Below the pieces are notes generated by a model. That model did no database searches. It was given only the letters and a program-made list of their open reading frames with translations, and had not been told where the DNA came from. 64,000 nucleotides of DNA from NCBI GenBank assembly GCA_014607495.2, contig CP053155.1, positions 6,014,001 through 6,078,000 on the forward strand, written 5' to 3'. A program made the translations under genes and the position numbers. Source of the stretch: Carposina sasakii. Lineage: Eukaryota > Arthropoda > Insecta > Lepidoptera > Carposinidae. Positions 61,501-64,000 of the stretch are shown piece by piece (position 1 is the stretch's first letter; each line of letters begins with the position of its first letter).

Positions 61501-62954
61501 AACGCAGCCGTGAGAATGGGTAGGTAATATTTCCCTACCTATCGATGTTGCCAGATAGGTCTGTGTCGACATAATTAAAATAATGATTTATTTCGGTTAG
61601 TTTTAGTTCATCTACTCTGAAGTTTCATTAAAATATAAAAAAGCGGCAGAGGTATCTTCATATTTCAACCTATGCATGTTTATCGCTCGATCGACACTCG
61701 CGAGACACAACACGTTAGAAAGAAAAAGTGTTATTTATATGCAACACCGAATACAGCAGACATATGCAGAACTATCAGAAGTCAATGCCTTTGTTACACT
61801 GGATTTATACATAAATAAAGTAAATATAGAACAGTTACATACTGTAAGTTTTTATTTCGTTTTAATTAATGTAGGATAGGATGGATGGTTTAGTACCATT
61901 GTACAACTTATAAACCAAATTGAATTTCGTAAAATATCCCATTATAACATAGGTATTAGCGGACCATTAAAAGAAAACTGAACGTGAATGTAAACAGACT
62001 CTTCCAAGAGCTACTCAAGGAGGAGGTAAAAAGGACGATGACATTCAGGGCTGAAGTCTGTCAGCTCATTGTATCTACATATTTCAAAACTTACAGGAAG
62101 ACCTTACTCGCAGGGTTTATAGATCACGAGCTATAAGACCATATGACCACACTACTAAAATATTTCCCATACTTACGAAAACCATTGGTGATGGACAATC
62201 GCCGTAACAGCTCCATGAAGGTCTGGCTGCCGACTTTGGGCACCCGGTTGAAGAATAGCAGCTCCACCTCGGCTCGCGCCGTGTTGTTCAGCTCCCACGG
62301 CTCGGGCAGCGTCAGCTCGTCGAGGTACTCCTGTTGAGCATCCCTGGACTCTTCGGGCTCTGCTTCGAGGGTGCGCTGGGGTTTGCTACGTTCCTGTGCA
62401 TTTAATAGTTTTGTTTAGAGTCCTTTACAAGGAATAACTCTCGTGCATGATATTTTCCTCCGTATTAACTAGCAAAAGCAATGAGATAGCAAAAAATAGT
62501 ACAATATTCGCTGATTGCTTGTAAAATTCTTATTATGTAACAGCAATCTCAAACGAATCGAATATTGTACAATTTTAGCTATCGCATTGCTACTGCTACT
62601 TTTGCAAGATACGCGTAATCATCATACGGTAGGTAATTATATTATTCGTATGCAGGTAAGCAACACATTAACGTTGATACAGAGAGCATCTAGCGCTAAC
62701 GTTAAAATGAATTATATACCTATTTGGTAAAACGTACCAACTCTATGTTAAAATTATTGGCAAAGATACACCCACTATGTATGCTACTGATACAAAAAAC
62801 CTTATTTCCCATGAGTTTATTTAACGTTTTTGTGTACAAAAAAGAATAAGAGATAAGATACTCACAGCACCGGTATGTCTTCGTATCGCCTCCAAAGCCT
62901 CCTTGTACTCTTGTGCTGAAGCGTACGCATGTTCTGTATGCTCCGTATTCACTT
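49272..62954 (-). CDS. pip: Pipe-type 2-O-sulfotransferase gene, seven 3' exons (5' end off the window)
   Basis: Golgi type II membrane sulfotransferase of the Pipe / uronyl 2-O-sulfotransferase family, which moves sulfate from PAPS to glycans; in Drosophila, Pipe acts in the ovary to set dorsoventral polarity. Exons, in coding order: 62866-62954, 62177-62393, 60541-60679, 57052-57208, 50660-50784, 50286-50440, 49272-49507. Every junction is GT-AG and phase-consistent, giving 371 residues plus a split first codon. Numbering from the first full codon: PAPS 5'-phosphosulfate loop NRVPKVGSQT at 78-87; a His in YIKHVCF (about 140) where HS2ST has its catalytic His; 3'-phosphate loop VNLVRDPVERVISWYYY at 157-173; a Cys-rich segment including FFCGHDAQC (about 233-241); VVGVLEDMNATL (264-275); and C-terminal PRFFSGATKLYWEEVNRF. 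The run WYYYVRAPWYYVERKK and the exon layout favour Pipe/UST over HS2ST proper. The missing part is the cytosolic tail, membrane anchor and stem. Confidence 0.9.
50286..50440 (-). CDS. pip: pip exon: VVGVLEDMN / PRFFSGATKLYW segment
   Basis: One base plus 51 codons plus one base. It reads PFNTVEALQRAKRVVEQQ, then the VVGVLEDMNATLNAFERYVPRFFSG block conserved in 2-O-sulfotransferases, with an NAT glycosylation sequon. Acceptor ttccag, donor gtgagc at 50280-50285. A degenerate interspersed repeat begins about 30 bases upstream (from 50472), close to the acceptor. Confidence 0.93.
50660..50784 (-). CDS. pip: pip exon: Cys-rich catalytic segment
   Basis: Forty-one codons plus two bases (AC). It reads DFETCVLSGDRECRYVEGES... 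and SLFFCGHDAQC. It holds four cysteines; in this family such cysteines form disulfides in the Golgi lumen. Acceptor ttccag, donor gtgagt at 50654-50659. Relatively GC-rich compared with the flanking introns, as expected for conserved coding DNA. Confidence 0.93.
51092..51415 (+). mobile_element. tRNA-derived SINE with 11-bp target duplication
   Basis: The 5' head has RNA polymerase III promoter-like boxes (A box around gatagcccagtg, B box gttcgatcc at about 51120). The body (tcggaaagcacg..., ...cacacttgtgcac) matches a SINE type common in Lepidoptera, and the 3' end is a short ATC repeat. Direct repeats ACCTAACTAGC at 51081-51091 and 51416-51426 are identical and are the target-site duplication. 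Confidence 0.85.
51421..51585. mobile_element. Fold-back MITE family H, copy 1
   Basis: The left arm gcaaagcgatagcgaaaattgt pairs with the right arm acaattttcgctatcgctttgc. Its left edge overlaps the SINE target duplication, so the SINE landed at or in its end. Confidence 0.7.
51757..51975 (-). repeat. RTE LINE 3' end
   Basis: Minus-strand copy with the (GAT)n end at 51757-51770. It includes the GGGTTGGTGACCGC block and the GTACGAGACGATTAAG block also present at 35.2 kb. It lies in the large pip intron. Confidence 0.65.
54718..55122. mobile_element. Fold-back retroelement-like insertion with 45-bp arms and hammerhead-like core
   Basis: The 405-bp insert is bounded by identical 13-bp direct repeats TATTAGATAACTA (54705-54717 and 55123-55135). 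A 43-base leader (taaatgaaattg...) precedes a left arm at 54761-54805 that is a perfect inverted copy of the right arm at 55078-55122. The centre contains a hammerhead-like motif (54899-54945). Target duplications of 12-14 bp point to a retrotransposition-type insertion rather than a cut-and-paste transposon. A relative lies at 36020-36167. Relationship to Penelope-like elements is an inference from the ribozyme-like motif. Confidence 0.7.
54899..54945 (+). ncRNA. Candidate hammerhead ribozyme motif
   Basis: In order: stem I strand ATAATC (54899-54904), core CTGAGGA (54905-54911), stem II GCCA/TGGC (54913-54916 with 54924-54927) closed by a 7-base loop, core GAAA (54928-54931), a minimal stem III AC/GT around ATAT, the cleavage-site triplet GTA (54937-54939), and stem I return strand GATTAT (54940-54945). 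This fits type I hammerheads with short stem III. One deviation is an unpaired T at 54912 between the first core and stem II. Confidence 0.5.
55722..55769. repeat. Nested palindromes around GGACCGCGGTCC
   Basis: A 20-bp perfect palindrome at 55744-55763 plus a 13-bp inverted pair (55722-55734 and 55757-55769). The 12-base core recurs at 56320-56331. Confidence 0.75.
57052..57208 (-). CDS. pip: pip exon: 3'-phosphate-binding loop
   Basis: One base plus 52 codons. It reads FGYPSPIYVNLVRDPVERVISWYYYVRAPW and continues to PSVQWLKK. The NLVRDPVERV run is the conserved 3'-PB motif that contacts the PAPS 3'-phosphate. Acceptor tttcag, donor gtaagc. This is the most diagnostic exon for the Pipe/UST branch. 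The next intron is 6.3 kb and contains most of the repeats in this gene. Confidence 0.95.
57818..57860 (+). repeat. tRNA-like SINE head fragment
   Basis: A T-arm-like box (gtgggttcgattcccacc) without a full cloverleaf upstream. It is best read as a SINE fragment rather than a tRNA gene. Confidence 0.5.
58089..58349. mobile_element. TATACAGG fold-back MITE family G, copy 2
   Basis: Same hairpin as at 28953, clearly related over its full length, inserted in a pip intron. The short frame at 57942-58283 runs through it by chance. Confidence 0.8.
58912..59417. repeat. ~490-bp dispersed repeat A, copy 2
   Basis: Same orientation and full length as the copy at 9.4 kb. It lies in the pip intron between the exons at 57.1 and 60.5 kb. 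Confidence 0.75.
60541..60679 (-). CDS. pip: pip exon: putative catalytic His segment
   Basis: Two bases plus 45 codons plus two bases. It reads FNRDTVQRVETIRLSP...SAHHTPGSYIKHVCFTNFT. The KHV tripeptide aligns, by family knowledge, with the HGHV catalytic region of heparan sulfate 2-O-sulfotransferase. Acceptor tcatag, donor gtacgt (60535-60540). The last two bases (AG) join G of the next exon to encode Arg. Confidence 0.9.
62177..62393 (-). CDS. pip: pip exon: PAPS 5'-phosphosulfate-binding loop
   Basis: Encodes 72 residues plus one base. The first half (ERSKPQRTLEAEPEE...) is acidic stem; NNT is a potential N-glycosylation site. The second half enters the catalytic fold with VELLFFNRVPKVGSQTFMELL, the PSB loop of 2-O-sulfotransferases. 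Acceptor cacag at 62394-62398, donor gtaagt at 62171-62176. The single trailing base joins AT of the next exon to give His. Confidence 0.9.
62465..62608. mobile_element. Fold-back MITE family H, copy 2
   Basis: Starts ttaactagcaaaagcaatgag; arms agatagcaaaaaatagtaca and tgtacaattttagctatc. A second copy of the element at 51.4 kb, in another pip intron. Confidence 0.7.
62866..62954 (-). CDS. pip: pip exon: stem-region residues (first exon visible)
   Basis: Eighty-nine bases between a ttgcag acceptor (62955-62960) and a gtgagt donor (62860-62865). It opens with two bases finishing a split codon, then encodes 29 residues (VNTEHTEHAYASAQEYKEAL...RRHTGA) and ends in phase 0. The hydrophilic, helix-prone sequence fits the stem between the membrane anchor and the catalytic domain. 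It lacks a recognisable motif; it is called because strand, splice sites and phase fit the next exon. Confidence 0.7.
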
Positions 62955-64000
62955 CTGCAACAAACAAAATATTTGTGAGTGACAACGTTTATGTTAAAAA
63001 AGGAAAACAAAATAGGTACATAATTAATGGTAAAAATCATTGAAAAATTGCTAATTTGGCATACCTATCCAATCCAAAAAAACTTAAACAAAAGAATGTG
63101 TTCTATATTCGAAATTTCATCAGAACTTTTTTGCATGTGGCCAATTTTTACTAACGACGCATTAAATACTTTTTAATCTACTGTTAGGAAATGTAAATAT
63201 AAAGATACTGCATCAATGATCATTATAATATAGCTGTATGAGGAATAAAGCTGCAATTATTGTCGAGAAAAACGTATCACGTGCGAACAACCGTAATAAT
63301 GGAGAATCTTTAAATATCATCATGGAACCAAGCAAGTAATCATAATACCTATGCGTTCTTGGGACATAGATGTATCATAATTTAGGTTGATACGATACCA
63401 GTAAAATAATAGTACCTGCAATATAAATGTGTAGGTGTGTATTGTAAATACGAGTAATACATGTGGAGGTATAAAACCGCAACTACACCTGGGTAGAATA
63501 TCTTGTTTATTAAGTGAGTCACTTGGTTTATGGTAATAATTAATTTAAAAAAATAAATGTTGGAATTAAAACTACTATTCTTAAATATTGTACAATAATG
63601 AACCAAAACAAAAAAAAACAACAATTAAGTTCCCAAACTTGTTCATGGCTGTATGAGTAGCTGATTCTTTTATCCAGCTTCCATGTCAGAAAAAAAAGCT
63701 GTATTTTTTCGGGAACGGATATGTACCTAGTATAGGCTTTGCAACTATACATTGCAAGCACTAGACACTTGCGAAAAAGTATTCATAATATAAGTAATAT
63801 AAGCACGCATCATTTCGCAAGCTGCTAGAGGACAGCGTCCAAAATAAAAACATCACAACCTTTATAGAGCACACTGCTAACTGTATACTATGGAATTTAC
63901 TGTTGGTCATAATCTTAAATCCTGGTGGTAAAATGGCGCATATCGCCCACGGCTGCGGCCAGTTACCATAACACGCGGCGATCCTTGCTTTAGATATGAG
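62955..64000 (-). other. pip: 5'-ward pip intron, cut by the window edge
   Basis: No further exon could be recognised. The next exon upstream must end in phase 1 to fit the AA that opens the exon at 62954. AT-rich throughout, with a small GC-richer patch at 63930-63985. Confidence 0.4.

Larger units (their letters stand above)
57209..62176 (-). other. pip: pip introns between the 3'-PB exon and the PSB exon
   Basis: Hold MITE G, repeat A, a repeat B piece and a SINE fragment. 59418-60540 and 61526-62176 are AT-rich with nothing recognised. 60740-61216 has a 158-codon minus-strand frame of unknown meaning. Confidence 0.5.

Noticed and set aside
1..64000. CRISPR arrays, operons, Shine-Dalgarno sites, rRNA genes
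   Set aside because: None seen; spliced genes and insect repeats show that the DNA is from a eukaryotic nucleus, so bacterial-type features are not expected.

Overview
This 64-kb window looks like nuclear DNA of a moth or butterfly (Lepidoptera). It is AT-rich and intron-rich, with only two recognisable genes. The rest is packed with repeat types typical of Lepidoptera: tails of RTE-type LINEs encoding a conserved ...WRALGEAYVQQWTAIG-stop end, a tRNA-derived SINE, an insect non-LTR retrotransposon, and many small fold-back (MITE-like) elements. The species call is an inference from repeat style and protein similarity.

The two genes converge tail to tail. On the + strand, 17710-45292 encodes a glycogen-targeting regulatory subunit of protein phosphatase 1 (PPP1R3 / Gbs family; RVxF docking motif plus CBM21 starch/glycogen-binding domain). 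It consists of a 30-codon first coding exon (17710-17799), a 25.8-kb intron and a 1.7-kb terminal exon (43607-45292). On the - strand, seven exons between 62954 and 49272 encode the catalytic part and C terminus of a Pipe-type 2-O-sulfotransferase. All six internal splice junctions keep phase; the 5' end of this gene lies beyond the right edge. The two genes belong to unrelated processes (glycogen metabolism; Golgi sulfation of glycosaminoglycans or glycoproteins), and nothing suggests joint function.

Layout: 1-17.1 kb is gene-poor, with repeats, a hAT-like element, several isolated GC-rich clusters and two weak exon-like islands. At 17.1-17.8 kb lie a GC-rich presumed promoter region and exon 1. 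The intron at 17.8-43.6 kb is a repeat sink: a LINE with a single frameshift, three copies of a ~390-bp MITE inside 15 kb plus a fourth further on, several fold-back elements, and a perfect 20-bp hairpin. At 43.6-46.4 kb are the main coding exon and 3' UTR, and at 46.8-47.3 kb a degenerate ~85-bp minisatellite. From 48.9 kb to the right edge is the sulfotransferase gene, whose introns carry a SINE with an 11-bp target duplication nested at the edge of a MITE, more fold-back elements, and the most unusual item in the window.

That item is a 405-bp retroelement-like insertion at 54718-55122. It has perfect 45-bp inverted arms, a 13-bp target-site duplication, and a core that fits most of the hammerhead self-cleaving ribozyme consensus. 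A 148-bp internally deleted relative with its own 12-14-bp duplication lies at 36020-36167.
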